A stretch of DNA of 64,000 nt from Xylanibacter ruminicola (GTDB taxonomy: Bacteria > Bacteroidota > Bacteroidia > Bacteroidales > Bacteroidaceae): contig NZ_FNRF01000005.1 in the NCBI RefSeq assembly GCF_900107775.1, positions 107,907 to 171,906 of the forward strand, written 5' to 3'. The notes under the pieces were generated by a model. The model saw only the letters and a list, made by a program, of their open reading frames with translations. It did not search any database and was not told the DNA's origin. Position numbers and translations under genes: made by a program. Positions 17,837 to 27,178 of this stretch are shown here, piece after piece; the first letter of the stretch is position 1; each line of letters begins with the position of its first letter.

Positions 17837-20293
17837 ATGAAACAGATTAGATTTTTCCTGGTAACAATGATGCTGACACTCTCAGCAGTAGTAATGGCAC
17901 AGAAGACCACCGTAAGTGGTGTGCTGATGGACAAGACCCTGAACGAGGGCGAACCATTTGCCACCGTACGCGTGTTTAAGGCAGGCAAGAGCGATAAGCC
18001 TATCGCCATGTTTATCACCGACGAGAACGGTCGCTTCCAGCAGGAGGTAAAAGGTAAGGGTAAGTTCGACATCGTATTCAGCAGCGTAGGTAAGGAAGAG
18101 CTGCGCCAGAGCATCGAACTGGGAAAAGAAACACCACTCGATCTGGGCACCATTTTTATGAAGGAGAACGAGACCATGCTGAAAGGCGTTGAGGTAGTAG
18201 CCCAGAAGCCATTGGTAAAAATGGAGGTTGACAAGATGAGTTACAACGTAGCCGAGGACGAGGATTCAAAATCGAATACCGTACTGGATATGCTGCGTAA
18301 GGTGCCCATGGTAACTGTCGACGGACAGGATAACATCACCGTAAACGGCTCGTCATCATTCAAGGTATATGTAGATGGTATGCCCAACGTAATGTTCTCG
18401 AGCAATCCATCGATGGTATTCAAGAGCATGCCAGCCTCAGCCGTTAAGAGCATCGAGGTGATGACCAACCCTGGCGCCAAGTACGATGCCGAGGGTGCCG
18501 CAGGTGTACTGAACATTGTAATGAACAAGCAGAACCTACAGGCCGCACAGAGCATGAACGGCTATAACGGAACAGTACGTGCATCGGCTGGCAACAAGCA
18601 GTTGGGCGGAAGTCTGTTCCTGAACGGACAGCAGGGAAAGTTGAGTTATAGCGCCAACGTGATGACCAGCTACAACAAGCCTGGTAATACCACCACCGAG
18701 ATGGAGCAGATACAGGATAATGGTACCACACAACTGATGACGTCGAGCAACGACGTGAAGACCCCATTCACCATGGGAAGTCTGACCTTAGGTTATCAGC
18801 TCGACTCGATGAGTGTTCTGAACCTGACTGCACAGGTAAACACCATGAACATGAAAAGTACAGGTACTACTTACACCACCATGGGTGGCGCAGCATATGG
18901 CGATGGATTCAGCTACGGAAGTACCACCGATATGAAGAACTCGCGCACCTCGTTCAGTGGAAGCATCGACTACCAGCGCTTCTTCAACAAGGAGCACACC
19001 CAGAGTCTGGCACTCACCTACCAACTGAACTACAGTCCAGCCACCACCGAGATGACCAACAACTTTGGTACTACATCGAGCATCATCGACCTGACCAACC
19101 GCTACTCGGAGAATAAGGACAAGACCACCAACCACATCTTCCAGCTCGACTACACCATGCCGCTGGCACAGGGTCAGACACTGAGTGTGGGTAGCAAACT
19201 GCAGCTGCACGATGCCACATCGGATGCCAAGTACTATCTGAAGGGCACCTACGATCCCAATTCAAGCTCCGACTACGAGTACAAGAACTCCATCCTGGCC
19301 GGTTACGGCGAGTATGTAGGCAACTTTGGTAAGTTCGGTCTCAAGGCTGGTCTGCGCTACGAGTACACCTGGCAGGATGTAGAGTATCACCTGGGCAACG
19401 GTCAGGACTTCAGTACCAGTTATGGTAGTCTGGTTCCTACAGCCAGCATGCAGTACACCATCTCGCAGGGTTCTAACCTCGGTCTTACCTACAACATGCG
19501 CATCTCGCGCCCCGGTATCTCTTACCTGAACCCATACGTTGATAAGACCAACCCCATTGCTCTAAGCTACGGTAACCCCGACCTGGATGTAGAGAAGGCT
19601 CATAACGTATCGCTGGTTTACAATGCCTTTACATCTAAGCTGATGGTGAACCTGAACCTGCATCACAACTTTGTAGATAACGCCATCTCGCAGTACAGCT
19701 TCTACGATAACGACAACCTGTTGAACACCACCTACGGCAACGTTGTAAAGAGTCATCAGACTGGTTTGAGCGGCTATGTTAACTACCTGCTCACAAAGGA
19801 TACCCGTATCTTCTTCAACGGCGGTCTGAACTACACCGACCTGCGCAGTACAGCCCTCGACCAGAAAAATAGCGGATGGACAGCCAACATCATGGCCGGC
19901 ATACAGCAGACACTGCCTTGGAACCTGAAGCTGAGTGCCTTTGCCATCACCTCTACCAAGAGCTACACACTGCAGGGCTACAGTGGCGGATTCAATCTGG
20001 TAACAGCCAGCCTGTCAAAGTCGCTGCTCAAAGATAAGCTGAACCTGAGTGTATCGGGTATGATGGGCCTGAACAAGGGCGGAAACATCAATATTAATAC
20101 CTCAAGCCGCGGTAAGGACTTCACCAGCAACACCAGCATCAAGGTGCCCATCTACGGCGTAACCTTCACCGTTAGCTACACCTTCGGTAACTCAAGAATG
20201 TCGCAGAAGCAGCACCAGAGCCGCGTACAGAACGACTTCATCGAGCAGCAGTCGCAGGGTGAGATGTTGAACAGCATTGGCAGCGATATGTAA
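17837..20293 (+). CDS. TonB-receptor-like outer membrane beta-barrel protein
   Basis: This 818-aa protein belongs to the outer membrane beta-barrel group (OMP_b-brl_3 type) related to TonB receptors. A signal peptide (about 1-21, ending VMAQ) is followed by a carboxypeptidase-regulatory-like domain (TVSGVLMDKT, ITDENGRFQ, about 24-115), then a plug (LDMLRKVPMVTVDGQDNITVNG, SIEVMTNPGAKYDAEGAAGVLNI) and a barrel. Unlike SusC there is no SusD partner. NPGAKYDAEG is typical of the group. The C-terminus has a soluble tail after the last strand (SRMSQKQHQSRVQNDF). It lies upstream of a LytS/LytTR pair but has its own promoter and terminator. Transported substrate unknown; peptide or nutrient uptake or a surface signalling role are both possible. 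Confidence 0.88.
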   Translation: MKQIRFFLVTMMLTLSAVVMAQKTTVSGVLMDKTLNEGEPFATVRVFKAGKSDKPIAMFITDENGRFQQEVKGKGKFDIVFSSVGKEELRQSIELGKETPLDLGTIFMKENETMLKGVEVVAQKPLVKMEVDKMSYNVAEDEDSKSNTVLDMLRKVPMVTVDGQDNITVNGSSSFKVYVDGMPNVMFSSNPSMVFKSMPASAVKSIEVMTNPGAKYDAEGAAGVLNIVMNKQNLQAAQSMNGYNGTVRASAGNKQLGGSLFLNGQQGKLSYSANVMTSYNKPGNTTTEMEQIQDNGTTQLMTSSNDVKTPFTMGSLTLGYQLDSMSVLNLTAQVNTMNMKSTGTTYTTMGGAAYGDGFSYGSTTDMKNSRTSFSGSIDYQRFFNKEHTQSLALTYQLNYSPATTEMTNNFGTTSSIIDLTNRYSENKDKTTNHIFQLDYTMPLAQGQTLSVGSKLQLHDATSDAKYYLKGTYDPNSSSDYEYKNSILAGYGEYVGNFGKFGLKAGLRYEYTWQDVEYHLGNGQDFSTSYGSLVPTASMQYTISQGSNLGLTYNMRISRPGISYLNPYVDKTNPIALSYGNPDLDVEKAHNVSLVYNAFTSKLMVNLNLHHNFVDNAISQYSFYDNDNLLNTTYGNVVKSHQTGLSGYVNYLLTKDTRIFFNGGLNYTDLRSTALDQKNSGWTANIMAGIQQTLPWNLKLSAFAITSTKSYTLQGYSGGFNLVTASLSKSLLKDKLNLSVSGMMGLNKGGNININTSSRGKDFTSNTSIKVPIYGVTFTVSYTFGNSRMSQKQHQSRVQNDFIEQQSQGEMLNSIGSDM

Positions 20294-20303
20294 GAAAAAG
20301 ATG

Positions 20304-20342
20304 GAATAAAGCGTTCTTTTTACAAAAAAGGGCGCTTTATTC
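20304..20342 (+). terminator. Hairpin terminator after the beta-barrel gene
   Basis: GAATAAAGCG (20304-20313) pairs perfectly with CGCTTTATTC (20333-20342), 10 bp, with an inner T-run/A-run that can extend the stem. It lies 10 bases after the stop codon and just before the kinase promoter, separating the two units. Confidence 0.75.
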
Positions 20343-20354
20343 TAAATTATTTCA

Positions 20355-20363
20355 TATATTTGC
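20355..20363 (+). promoter_or_regulatory. Promoter -7 box of the LytS-type kinase gene
   Basis: TATATTTGC fits the -7 consensus and ends seven bases before the ATG at 20371, so the mRNA leader would be almost absent. Confidence 0.6.
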
Positions 20364-20370
20364 AAGCGTT

Positions 20371-21420
20371 ATGAAGAAGATAGAGAAAAAAGACATCTGG
20401 TTACTACTGACACAGCTTGGCGTATGGGCCATCATCGTATTGGCAATGCCACTGGCCACATTCCTTAGCACGCAAGATCTACACGCCACAAAGACATCGT
20501 TCTTTGTGGTTTGGGGCATTCTACACTCGCCCTTCGTAATCTATTTCATCAACTTCTACCTGTTCGGTCCATTCCTGTTTTTCCGCCGCAGGTTCTGGTG
20601 GTTCGCACTGTGCAACCTGCTCACTATCCTACTGATGAACAGTCAGTTCTTCATGCTATGGTTCCATCGTGACCGTATTCCGCATGAGATAACGATGACA
20701 CCAAACATGTGGATAGGTATCTTTGCTGGCATGTTGATGTTTATGCTGCTCAACTGCTTCGTAGGCGCCATTGCCATCGGCATCCGTCACTTTATGCGTA
20801 TCCGACAGATCAAGCAGCAGCTCAAGGAAGAGAAAGCAAAGAACACCGAGGCCGAACTGGCATGGTTGAAGAATCAGATAAACCCACATTTCTTATTTAA
20901 TACACTCAACAACATCTCCAGTCTCTGCCAGATTGATGCCGATGCTGCACAAGATGCCATTGCACAGCTGAGCGACCTGCTGCGCTACGCCATGTACGAG
21001 ACGAACAAAAAAATGGTACCTATCGAGGGCGAGGTGGAGTTTATGCGTAACTACATCGAACTGATGAAGCTGCGCTGTAACGAGAAGACCGAGGTAACCA
21101 CTTCGTTCGATGTAAAACAGACCATGGAGATAGCCCCACTGCTGTTTATCTCGTTGGTTGAGAATGCCTTTAAACATGGTGTGAGCAGTAACCGTCCGTC
21201 GAAGATCGACATCCGACTGCTGCAGAACACTGACGAACTGATATTCAACTGCGACAACACCAACTTCCCCAAGGATGATGCCGACCGTAGCGGTTCGGGT
21301 ATCGGATTGGAAAACACCCGTCGCCGCCTCGACCTGATGTACAAAGGCCATTATACCTGGGAGCAATCACTCGAAGGCGACATCTATCACGTGAAGATAA
21401 CATTGAAAATTGAACATTAG
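20371..21420 (+). CDS. LytS/YehU-type sensor histidine kinase
   Basis: This 349-aa membrane kinase belongs to the His_kinase (PF06580) family. Four predicted membrane helices lie in the first 140 residues (about 11-31, 44-70, 75-97, 112-137), with very short loops and no obvious sensor domain. A coiled linker (IRQIKQQLKEEKAKN) follows. The phospho-acceptor is His173 in NQINPHFLFNTLN. The ATP-binding part has LVENAFKHG and GSGIGLENTRRRL. The gene is followed after two bases by a LytTR response regulator, its evident partner. The signal is unknown; it may monitor the beta-barrel protein encoded upstream. Confidence 0.93.
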   Translation: MKKIEKKDIWLLLTQLGVWAIIVLAMPLATFLSTQDLHATKTSFFVVWGILHSPFVIYFINFYLFGPFLFFRRRFWWFALCNLLTILLMNSQFFMLWFHRDRIPHEITMTPNMWIGIFAGMLMFMLLNCFVGAIAIGIRHFMRIRQIKQQLKEEKAKNTEAELAWLKNQINPHFLFNTLNNISSLCQIDADAAQDAIAQLSDLLRYAMYETNKKMVPIEGEVEFMRNYIELMKLRCNEKTEVTTSFDVKQTMEIAPLLFISLVENAFKHGVSSNRPSKIDIRLLQNTDELIFNCDNTNFPKDDADRSGSGIGLENTRRRLDLMYKGHYTWEQSLEGDIYHVKITLKIEH

Positions 21421-21422
21421 AT

Positions 21423-22160
21423 ATGCCATTAACCTGTATTATCGTCGACGATGAGCCACTGGCCGTAAAGCTGATGGAATCGTTTGTAGCGAAGACCCCC
21501 GACTTGGAACTGCTGGGTAGTTTCACCGACTCGGTAGAGGCCATCAACGCCGTCAAGGAGCAGAAGCCCAACCTGCTGTTCCTCGACATACAGATGCCCG
21601 ACCTGAACGGCATGGAGCTGGCCCACATGATTCCAGCCGAAACCCGCGTGGTGTTCACCACTGCCTTCAAGGAGTATGCCTTTGAGAGTTACGAAGTGAG
21701 CGCTCTCGATTTCCTGCTCAAGCCCATCCGCTATAACAAGTTCATGGTGGCCGTAGAGAAGGCCAAGGAGTGGTTTGCCAAAAGCGAATCGCCCATGCCT
21801 CAGTCATCAGCCATCACGCATCAACCATCCGCCCTCTTCGTGCGCGTAGATGGTGAGTTGCGTAATATCACCATCAACGATATCATCTATGTGAATGGTA
21901 TGAAGGATTATGTGATGTTCTATCTCGACGGCGAGAGCAAGCCTCTCATCACCCACCTCACGATGAAAGCCGTTGAGGAGATGCTACCCCCCGAAAAATT
22001 TCTGCGTGTACACCGATCATATATCATAGCGGTTGACAAAATAAGAAAGGTTGACCGCAACGACTGTATTTACATCGGAAACGAGATTATTCACGTGCCC
22101 GATGGCTACCAAGATGCCTTCCATAAATTCCTGGGAACGCGCACAATTAACAAAATGTAA
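21423..22160 (+). CDS. LytTR-family response regulator
   Basis: This 245-aa regulator has an N-terminal receiver domain (IIVDDEP at 6-12; phospho-acceptor Asp55 in FLDIQMPDLNG; switch Thr and KPI later) and a C-terminal LytTR DNA-binding domain (from about 140: RVDGELRNITINDIIYVNGMK split over strands, FLRVHRSYII near 200). The linker is rich in Ser/Pro. It begins two bases after the kinase stop, so the two genes are translated together. LytTR proteins bind pairs of direct repeats about two turns apart; the AAACGTCGAAA pair at 17716-17748 fits in form and position. DNA targets are otherwise unknown. Confidence 0.94.
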   Translation: MPLTCIIVDDEPLAVKLMESFVAKTPDLELLGSFTDSVEAINAVKEQKPNLLFLDIQMPDLNGMELAHMIPAETRVVFTTAFKEYAFESYEVSALDFLLKPIRYNKFMVAVEKAKEWFAKSESPMPQSSAITHQPSALFVRVDGELRNITINDIIYVNGMKDYVMFYLDGESKPLITHLTMKAVEEMLPPEKFLRVHRSYIIAVDKIRKVDRNDCIYIGNEIIHVPDGYQDAFHKFLGTRTINKM

Positions 22161-22189
22161 CTTTGCGATAAAAATTTTCGAGTTTTTAC

Positions 22190-22221
22190 TTGGATGGTAT
22201 CGGTAATTTTCCTACTTTTGC
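22190..22221 (+). promoter_or_regulatory. Promoter of gdhA
   Basis: TTGG at 22190-22193, a 19-base spacer and TACTTTTGC at 22213-22221 match the Bacteroidota promoter. The leader to ATG 22267 is about 40 bases. Confidence 0.8.
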
Positions 22222-22266
22222 AGTACAATTAGTAACAAAATGTAAACTTAAAACGTTTTAACGACA

Positions 22267-23604
22267 ATGGAAGTTGAGAAAATTATGCAGGCCTTGGAGC
22301 AGAAACATCCAGGCGAAATGGAGTACTTACAGGCAGTAAGAGAGGTGTTGGAAAGCATTAAGGATGTGTACAACCAGCACCCCGAGTTTGAAAAAGCCAA
22401 AATCATAGAGCGCATCGTGGAACCAGAGCGTATCACAACCTTCCGTGTGCCCTGGGTCGACGACAAGGGCGAGGTACAGGTAAACATCGGTTACCGTGTG
22501 CAGTTCAACAGCGCCATCGGTCCCTACAAAGGCGGTTTGCGTTTCCACCCATCAGTAAACCTCAGTATCCTGAAGTTCCTCGGTTTCGAGCAGACCTTCA
22601 AGAATGCACTCACCACACTTCCTATGGGTGGTGGTAAGGGCGGTTCTGACTTTGCTCCCCGCGGTAAGAGCGATGCCGAGATTATGCGTTTCTGCCAGGC
22701 CTTCATGACCGAGCTGTACAAGGTGATTGGTCCCGACATGGACGTACCTGCCGGTGATATCGGCGTTGGTGGTCGTGAGATTGGTTATCTGTTCGGAATG
22801 TACAAGAAGCTCACCAGCCAGTTCCATGGTGCTACCCTCACTGGTAAGGGTATGGAATGGGGCGGCTCTATCCTGCGTCCTGAGGCCACAGGTTACGGTG
22901 CACTCTACTTTGTACACCACATGATGGAGACTCACGGACTCGACATCAAGGGTAAGACCGTAGCTCTGTCAGGTTTCGGTAACGTTGCATGGGGTGCCGC
23001 CAAGAAGGCTACCGAGCTGGGTGCCAAGGTGATCACCATCTCAGGTCCCGACGGATACATCTACGATCCTGCAGGTCTCGACGACGAGAAGATTGAGTAC
23101 ATGCTGGAGCTCCGTGCCAGCGGCAACGACGTATGTCAGCCATACGAGGAGGAGTTCGAGGGTTCTAAGTTCTTCGCAGGCAAGAAGCCTTGGGAGCAGA
23201 AGGCCGACATCTATCTGCCATGTGCTACTCAGAACGAGTTGAATGGTGCTGATGCCGACATGATCCTGGCCAACAAGCCACTCTGCGTAGCCGAGGTATC
23301 TAACATGGGTTGCACAGCCGAGGCTGTCAACAAGTTCATCGCTGCTGGTCAGCTGTTCGCTCCTGGTAAGGCCGTTAACGCCGGTGGTGTAGCCACATCA
23401 GGCTTGGAGATGACTCAGAACTCAATGCGCATGAGCTGGACCGCTGAGGAGGTTGACCAGCGTCTGCACCAGATTATGAGTGGTATCCACGAGCAGTGCG
23501 TGAAGTACGGTAAGGAAGGCAACTACATTAACTATGTAAAGGGTGCCAACGTAGCCGGCTTCATGAAGGTCGCTAAGGCTATGCTCGCTCAGGGCATCGT
23601 GTAG
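22267..23604 (+). CDS. gdhA: NADP-type glutamate dehydrogenase
   Basis: This 445-aa hexameric-type glutamate dehydrogenase interconverts 2-oxoglutarate plus ammonia and glutamate, the main ammonia-assimilation route in Bacteroidales. Signatures: substrate-site GPYKGGLRFHP (85-95), catalytic-region Lys124 in PMGGGKGGSDF, Asp164 in VPAGDIGVGGRE, and the Rossmann loop SGFGNVAWG. Length and N-terminal sequence fit the hexameric small-subunit class, usually biosynthetic and NADPH-linked; coenzyme preference is inferred from that similarity. Codon choice is biased, as expected for a highly expressed gene. It has its own promoter; a small UUCG hairpin follows the stop. Confidence 0.95.
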   Translation: MEVEKIMQALEQKHPGEMEYLQAVREVLESIKDVYNQHPEFEKAKIIERIVEPERITTFRVPWVDDKGEVQVNIGYRVQFNSAIGPYKGGLRFHPSVNLSILKFLGFEQTFKNALTTLPMGGGKGGSDFAPRGKSDAEIMRFCQAFMTELYKVIGPDMDVPAGDIGVGGREIGYLFGMYKKLTSQFHGATLTGKGMEWGGSILRPEATGYGALYFVHHMMETHGLDIKGKTVALSGFGNVAWGAAKKATELGAKVITISGPDGYIYDPAGLDDEKIEYMLELRASGNDVCQPYEEEFEGSKFFAGKKPWEQKADIYLPCATQNELNGADADMILANKPLCVAEVSNMGCTAEAVNKFIAAGQLFAPGKAVNAGGVATSGLEMTQNSMRMSWTAEEVDQRLHQIMSGIHEQCVKYGKEGNYINYVKGANVAGFMKVAKAMLAQGIV

Positions 23605-23633
23605 AGCTCGGCGATAGCCAAGGTCTATACTGC

Positions 23634-23647
23634 CATGCTTCGGCATG
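23634..23647 (+). other. Small UUCG tetraloop hairpin between gdhA and rlpA-like gene
   Basis: CATGC-TTCG-GCATG gives a 5-bp stem closed by the very stable cUUCGg loop. There is no T-run after it, so it may protect the gdhA mRNA 3' end or mark processing rather than terminate; the next gene starts 10 bases later without its own -7 box. Confidence 0.5.
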
Positions 23648-23657
23648 AAGGCATTGT

Positions 23658-24170
23658 ATGATCAAATTCATAAAGATAGTCGCAACGACACTAACACTAA
23701 TAATAAGCTTTACCGCTCAGGCGCAAACCGAGAGCGGTAAGGCTTCGTTTTATTCTAAGAGTTCCAGCGGCCGCCGAACGGCCAGTGGTGAGCGACTGCA
23801 TCACGACAGTCTTACATGCGCCCACCGCACCTACCCTTTCGGTACACTGCTGCTAGTAACCAACCCAGCCAATGGTAACCATGTTATCGTAAAGGTCATC
23901 GACCGTGGTCCGTACGTTAAAGGTCGCGTTATCGACCTCTCGCATCGTGCCGCCAAAGAGTTAGGCATCATCGCCCAGGGCATAGCCCCTGTGATTGTCG
24001 AGGAGTTTAACGAGTCGGTCATCCCGTTCAAACCTGCCGAGGTATTCAGCAAGCCAGAGCTCGACTTAAGTACCAGCGATGGCGATGCCGCCACACCAAT
24101 CTGGGTTGAACTAAACCAGCAGATGAAACTAAAGAAACAGCAGGAGCATAAAGAAAAAAAGAAGCGATAG
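23658..24170 (+). CDS. RlpA-like double-psi beta-barrel protein
   Basis: This 170-aa exported protein has a signal peptide (about 1-22, ending AQAQ) and a single DPBB domain of the RlpA type: GKASFYS, RRTASGERL, TCAHRTYPFGT, VIDRGPYVKGRVIDLS. RlpA enzymes are lytic transglycosylases that cut glycan strands without stem peptides at the septum; the Glu in SGERL, the Asp in HHDS and the His in CAHRT match the residues important for activity in the Pseudomonas enzyme, so activity is plausible. There is no SPOR domain, and the C-terminus is a basic tail (KLKKQQEHKEKKKR). It lies 53 bases after gdhA and could be co-transcribed. The stop codon is inside a terminator stem. Confidence 0.88.
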   Translation: MIKFIKIVATTLTLIISFTAQAQTESGKASFYSKSSSGRRTASGERLHHDSLTCAHRTYPFGTLLLVTNPANGNHVIVKVIDRGPYVKGRVIDLSHRAAKELGIIAQGIAPVIVEEFNESVIPFKPAEVFSKPELDLSTSDGDAATPIWVELNQQMKLKKQQEHKEKKKR

Positions 24171-24187
24171 GATTAACCCTATCGCTT
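24162..24187. terminator. Terminator shared by two convergent genes
   Basis: AAGCGATAGG (24162-24171) pairs with CCTATCGCTT (24178-24187) around a six-base loop. Both stop codons (TAG at 24168-24170 plus strand, TAG at 24181-24179 minus strand) lie within the stem. On the minus strand it is followed by a T-rich run, giving a canonical terminator for the glycine-zipper gene; on the plus strand the T-run is weak. Confidence 0.8.
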
Positions 24188-24865
24188 ACTTGTTTGAATC
24201 CTGAACTCCCTTGTCTGGGAAACAATCTCATTACGACCTAGAAAAACACCTATACGGAAAACAGCCTCGCCGTCTCTTAAGCCATTATCAGCCCGTACGA
24301 GCGCTGTATATCTGATGCCCTTGCCTGGGGCTATACTCTCTATCATAACGTTATCAGAGACCTCTATATGCTTATTTCCGCTTATTTCTGTTACATTGGG
24401 ACGTACGCGGTATAGAATCTTATCCGTAGTATTGAAAACCTCGAACACGATTCTGGCCTCCTCACCGCGTGTCAGTACCTGGTCGCGACTACTGTCAATC
24501 AGCATCGGTCTGCGAATCTCTAACACCTCGGGGGTGCGGTCGATATAGATACGGTCATCCGGGTAATCATAATCCGACTGGCGTTGAACGCTGCCACGCT
24601 CCATACGGCGCTGCTGATACTCCTCCATCTTCTTTTGGTGTGCTTCATCGGCTGCTTGTCCTACAGCTGCACCAACAATTGCACCGCCGGCCATGCCAAT
24701 CAGCGTACCGACATCACTGCCACGTGGACCGCCCGAAATGCCACCGATAGCCGAACCAATGATAGATCCGAACCAGGCACCTGTGGTAGCCCCTGTCTCC
24801 GTGTAGGTGCCACAACTGCTCAGCAGCAGCATGGCACCAAGCGACATAACAAACAACTTCTTCAT
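24179..24865 (-). CDS. Glycine-zipper lipoprotein
   Basis: A 228-aa lipoprotein with lipobox Cys18 (LLSSC). Residues about 25-75 form a glycine-zipper segment (GSIIGSAIGG, GTLIGMAGGAIVGAAVGQ), as in SlyB/OmpA-like surface lipoproteins that insert in or pack against the outer membrane. After a charged linker (HQKKMEEYQQRRMERG) a beta-rich domain of about 110 residues follows (VLEIRRPMLIDSS, GEEARIVFEVFNTTD), possibly immunoglobulin-like. Function unknown; an envelope-stability role is inferred. It has its own promoter (TATCTTTGC at 24907-24899). Confidence 0.82.
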   Translation of the reverse strand: MKKLFVMSLGAMLLLSSCGTYTETGATTGAWFGSIIGSAIGGISGGPRGSDVGTLIGMAGGAIVGAAVGQAADEAHQKKMEEYQQRRMERGSVQRQSDYDYPDDRIYIDRTPEVLEIRRPMLIDSSRDQVLTRGEEARIVFEVFNTTDKILYRVRPNVTEISGNKHIEVSDNVMIESIAPGKGIRYTALVRADNGLRDGEAVFRIGVFLGRNEIVSQTREFRIQTSKR

Positions 24866-24898
24866 AACCTATCTAACTAACTAATTAATTATTTCGGT

Positions 24899-24907
24899 GC
24901 AAAGATA
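24899..24907 (-). promoter_or_regulatory. Promoter -7 box of the glycine-zipper lipoprotein gene
   Basis: TATCTTTGC on the minus strand, 33 bases upstream of the ATG at 24865. It sits just downstream (in the minus direction) of the terminator of the ribosomal-protein operon. Confidence 0.7.
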
Positions 24908-24918
24908 GGCATATATAC

Positions 24919-24962
24919 GAAAAAAAGAAAAGGAATTCCCCCACACTGTGGTAGGGGAATCC
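24919..24962 (-). terminator. Terminator of the S10-spc-alpha gene series
   Basis: On the minus strand a GGATTCCCC / GGGGAATTCC stem (plus-strand 24932-24962, one bulged base) is followed by TTTTCTTTTTTT (plus 24920-24931). It lies 35 bases after the rplQ stop. Confidence 0.85.
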
Positions 24963-24997
24963 CTATTCTTTATAATTAGAATATAAAATTCTAACGA

Positions 24998-25492
24998 TTA
25001 CTCAGCCTTAGCCTCTTCAGCAGGAGCCTCGGTAGCGGGAGCCTCAGCTACAGGAGCCTCAGCAGCCTCTGCCTTAGGAGCAGCCTTGCGTGAACGACGG
25101 GTTGACTTCTTCTTAGTATCCTTTGCCATCTCTGGATCAAAGTCAACGAGCTCGATGAAGCAAACCTGAGCAGCGTCACCCTGACGAGTACCGAGCTTGA
25201 TGATACGAGTGTATCCACCGGGACGATCGCCAACCTTCTCACTTACAGTAGAGAAGAGCTCCTTGATAGCCTCCTTGTTCTGGAGGTAGCTGAATACTAC
25301 ACGACGAGAGTTGGTAGAATCCTCCTTAGCCTTAGTGATCAGGGGCTCTACATACTTCTTCAGGGCCTTAGCCTTTGCTACGGTCGTAGTGATTCTTTTG
25401 TGCATGATCAGCGAGATAGCCATGTTAGCGAGCATGGCACTGCGGTGAGATGCAGTACGACCGAGATGATTAAATTTCTTATTATGTCTCAT
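24998..25492 (-). CDS. rplQ: 50S ribosomal protein L17
   Basis: L17 sits near the polypeptide exit of the large subunit. The core ([17 protein letters not shown] at the start, [10 protein letters not shown] later) is standard. At 164 aa it is longer than the E. coli protein (127 aa) because of a C-terminal tail of about 45 residues: a Lys/Arg stretch then repeated Ala-Pro-Glu-Ala units. Such tails occur in Bacteroidota L17. Last gene of the alpha operon, 30 bases after rpoA and followed by a strong terminator. Confidence 0.97.
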   Translation of the reverse strand: MRHNKKFNHLGRTASHRSAMLANMAISLIMHKRITTTVAKAKALKKYVEPLITKAKEDSTNSRRVVFSYLQNKEAIKELFSTVSEKVGDRPGGYTRIIKLGTRQGDAAQVCFIELVDFDPEMAKDTKKKSTRRSRKAAPKAEAAEAPVAEAPATEAPAEEAKAE

Positions 25493-25522
25493 AATTATTT
25501 TTTGCTTTTATTGGGCAAGAGA

Positions 25523-26515
25523 TTACTCTCTGTCCAGTTTGTATTTTGAAATATCAGTTCCAAACGACAGATTCAGACTCTCGAGCAAATCATCAAGCTC
25601 AGTGAGCGATTTCTTACCAAAGTTACGGAACTTCAGGAGGTCTGTCTTGTTGTACTGTACCAGATCGCCAAGTGTCTCAACATCAGCGGCCTTGAGGCAG
25701 TTGAGTGCACGAACCGAGAGGTTCATGTCAACGAGACGAGTCTTAAGCAGCTGGCGCATGTGCAGGATCTCCTCGTCGAACTCCTGGTTGCTCTCAGTCT
25801 CAGAACTCTCGAGAGAGATCTTCTCGTCAGAGAACAGCATGAAGTGGTAGATGAGGATCTTAGCAGCCTCTTTCAGTGCATCCTTTGGGTGGATGGAACC
25901 GTCCGTAGTAACTTCGAGTACCAGCTTGTCATAGTCGGTCTTCTGTTCAACACGATATGGCTCAACAGCGTACTTGACGTTACGGATCGGAGTGTAAATA
26001 GAATCGATTGCAATTACATTCACGTCGGTGCAGAATTCGCGATTCTCATCGGCGGGTACATATCCACGACCTTTGTTGATTGTAATATCAATCTGCATCG
26101 ATGCTTTGGAATCTAAATGACAAATCACCAAATCGGGATTTAACACTTCAAATCCAGAAAGATACTTGCTGATATCACCAGCCTTGAATTCTGTAGAATT
26201 CTCGACCGTGATACTTACTTTCTCGTTCTCGAATTCTTCTACTATTTGCTTGAATCGAACTTGCTTCAGATTCAAGATAATGTTGGTTACATCTTCCTTT
26301 ACACCGGGAACTGATGAGAATTCATGCTCAACACCAGCAATACGGATGGTGTTGATAGCATAACCCTCGAGTGATGAAAGCAGAATGCGGCGAAGGGCGT
26401 TACCAATGGTTACACCAAAGCCAGGCTCCAAAGGACGGAATTCGAACTTGCCGAACTTGTCGTTGGCCTCCAACATTACGACTTTATCGGGTTTTTGAAA
26501 TGCTAATATCGCCAT
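25523..26515 (-). CDS. rpoA: RNA polymerase alpha subunit
   Basis: The 330-aa alpha subunit, scaffold for RNA polymerase assembly. The N-terminal dimerisation domain contains [17 protein letters not shown] (about 37-53); the C-terminal domain, which contacts upstream DNA and activators, contains [19 protein letters not shown] and [12 protein letters not shown]. Full length. Located between rpsD (14-base gap) and rplQ, the classical alpha-operon position. Confidence 0.98.
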   Translation of the reverse strand: MAILAFQKPDKVVMLEANDKFGKFEFRPLEPGFGVTIGNALRRILLSSLEGYAINTIRIAGVEHEFSSVPGVKEDVTNIILNLKQVRFKQIVEEFENEKVSITVENSTEFKAGDISKYLSGFEVLNPDLVICHLDSKASMQIDITINKGRGYVPADENREFCTDVNVIAIDSIYTPIRNVKYAVEPYRVEQKTDYDKLVLEVTTDGSIHPKDALKEAAKILIYHFMLFSDEKISLESSETESNQEFDEEILHMRQLLKTRLVDMNLSVRALNCLKAADVETLGDLVQYNKTDLLKFRNFGKKSLTELDDLLESLNLSFGTDISKYKLDRE

Positions 26516-26529
26516 TAATTTAAATGATT

Positions 26530-27138
26530 TTAGTTCTTAGAGTACAACTCAACGATTAACTGCTCCTTAATATTCTCGGGGATGTCGGCGCGCTCAGGCT
26601 TGTGCAGGAACTTACCGCCCTTTACATTCTCATCCCACTCAATCCAAGGATACTTGCTGTGATTGAAACCTGCGAGAGCAGCCTCAATAACCTCAAGTGA
26701 CTTAGACTTCTCACGAACAGCTACAACCTGACCAGGCTTAACAGCATAAGAAGGAATATTAACAACCTGACCATCAACTGTAATGTGCTTGTGACCTACG
26801 AGCTGACGAGCAGCAGCGCGAGTTGGAGCAATACCAAGACGGAATACTACGTTGTCGAGACGACTCTCGAGGTTCTGCAGCAGAACCTCACCAGTGATAC
26901 CCTCAGCCTTAGCTGCCTTCTCAAACATATTACGGAACTGACGCTCGAGTACACCATAGGTATACTTGGCTTTCTGCTTCTCTGCCAGCATGACTGCATA
27001 CTCCGACATCTTACGACGACGGTTGTTGCCATGCTGTCCAGGAGGGAAGTTTCTCCTAGACAAAACTTTGTCTGCGCCGAAGATGGGCTCACCAAAACGA
27101 CGCGCAATTTTTGATTTCGGTCCTAAATATCTTGCCAT
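26530..27138 (-). CDS. rpsD: 30S ribosomal protein S4
   Basis: The 202-aa S4 primary 16S rRNA binder, with the central S4 RNA-binding domain ([20 protein letters not shown], then [11 protein letters not shown]). The N-terminus has no zinc-binding cysteines, i.e. the Cys-free form. In many bacteria S4 represses its own alpha operon; no specific site was identified here. Gap to rpsK is 40 bases. Confidence 0.98.
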   Translation of the reverse strand: MARYLGPKSKIARRFGEPIFGADKVLSRRNFPPGQHGNNRRRKMSEYAVMLAEKQKAKYTYGVLERQFRNMFEKAAKAEGITGEVLLQNLESRLDNVVFRLGIAPTRAAARQLVGHKHITVDGQVVNIPSYAVKPGQVVAVREKSKSLEVIEAALAGFNHSKYPWIEWDENVKGGKFLHKPERADIPENIKEQLIVELYSKN

Positions 27139-27178
27139 AATAATAAAATATGTTTCTTCTTAATAATCCTTCTAATAA

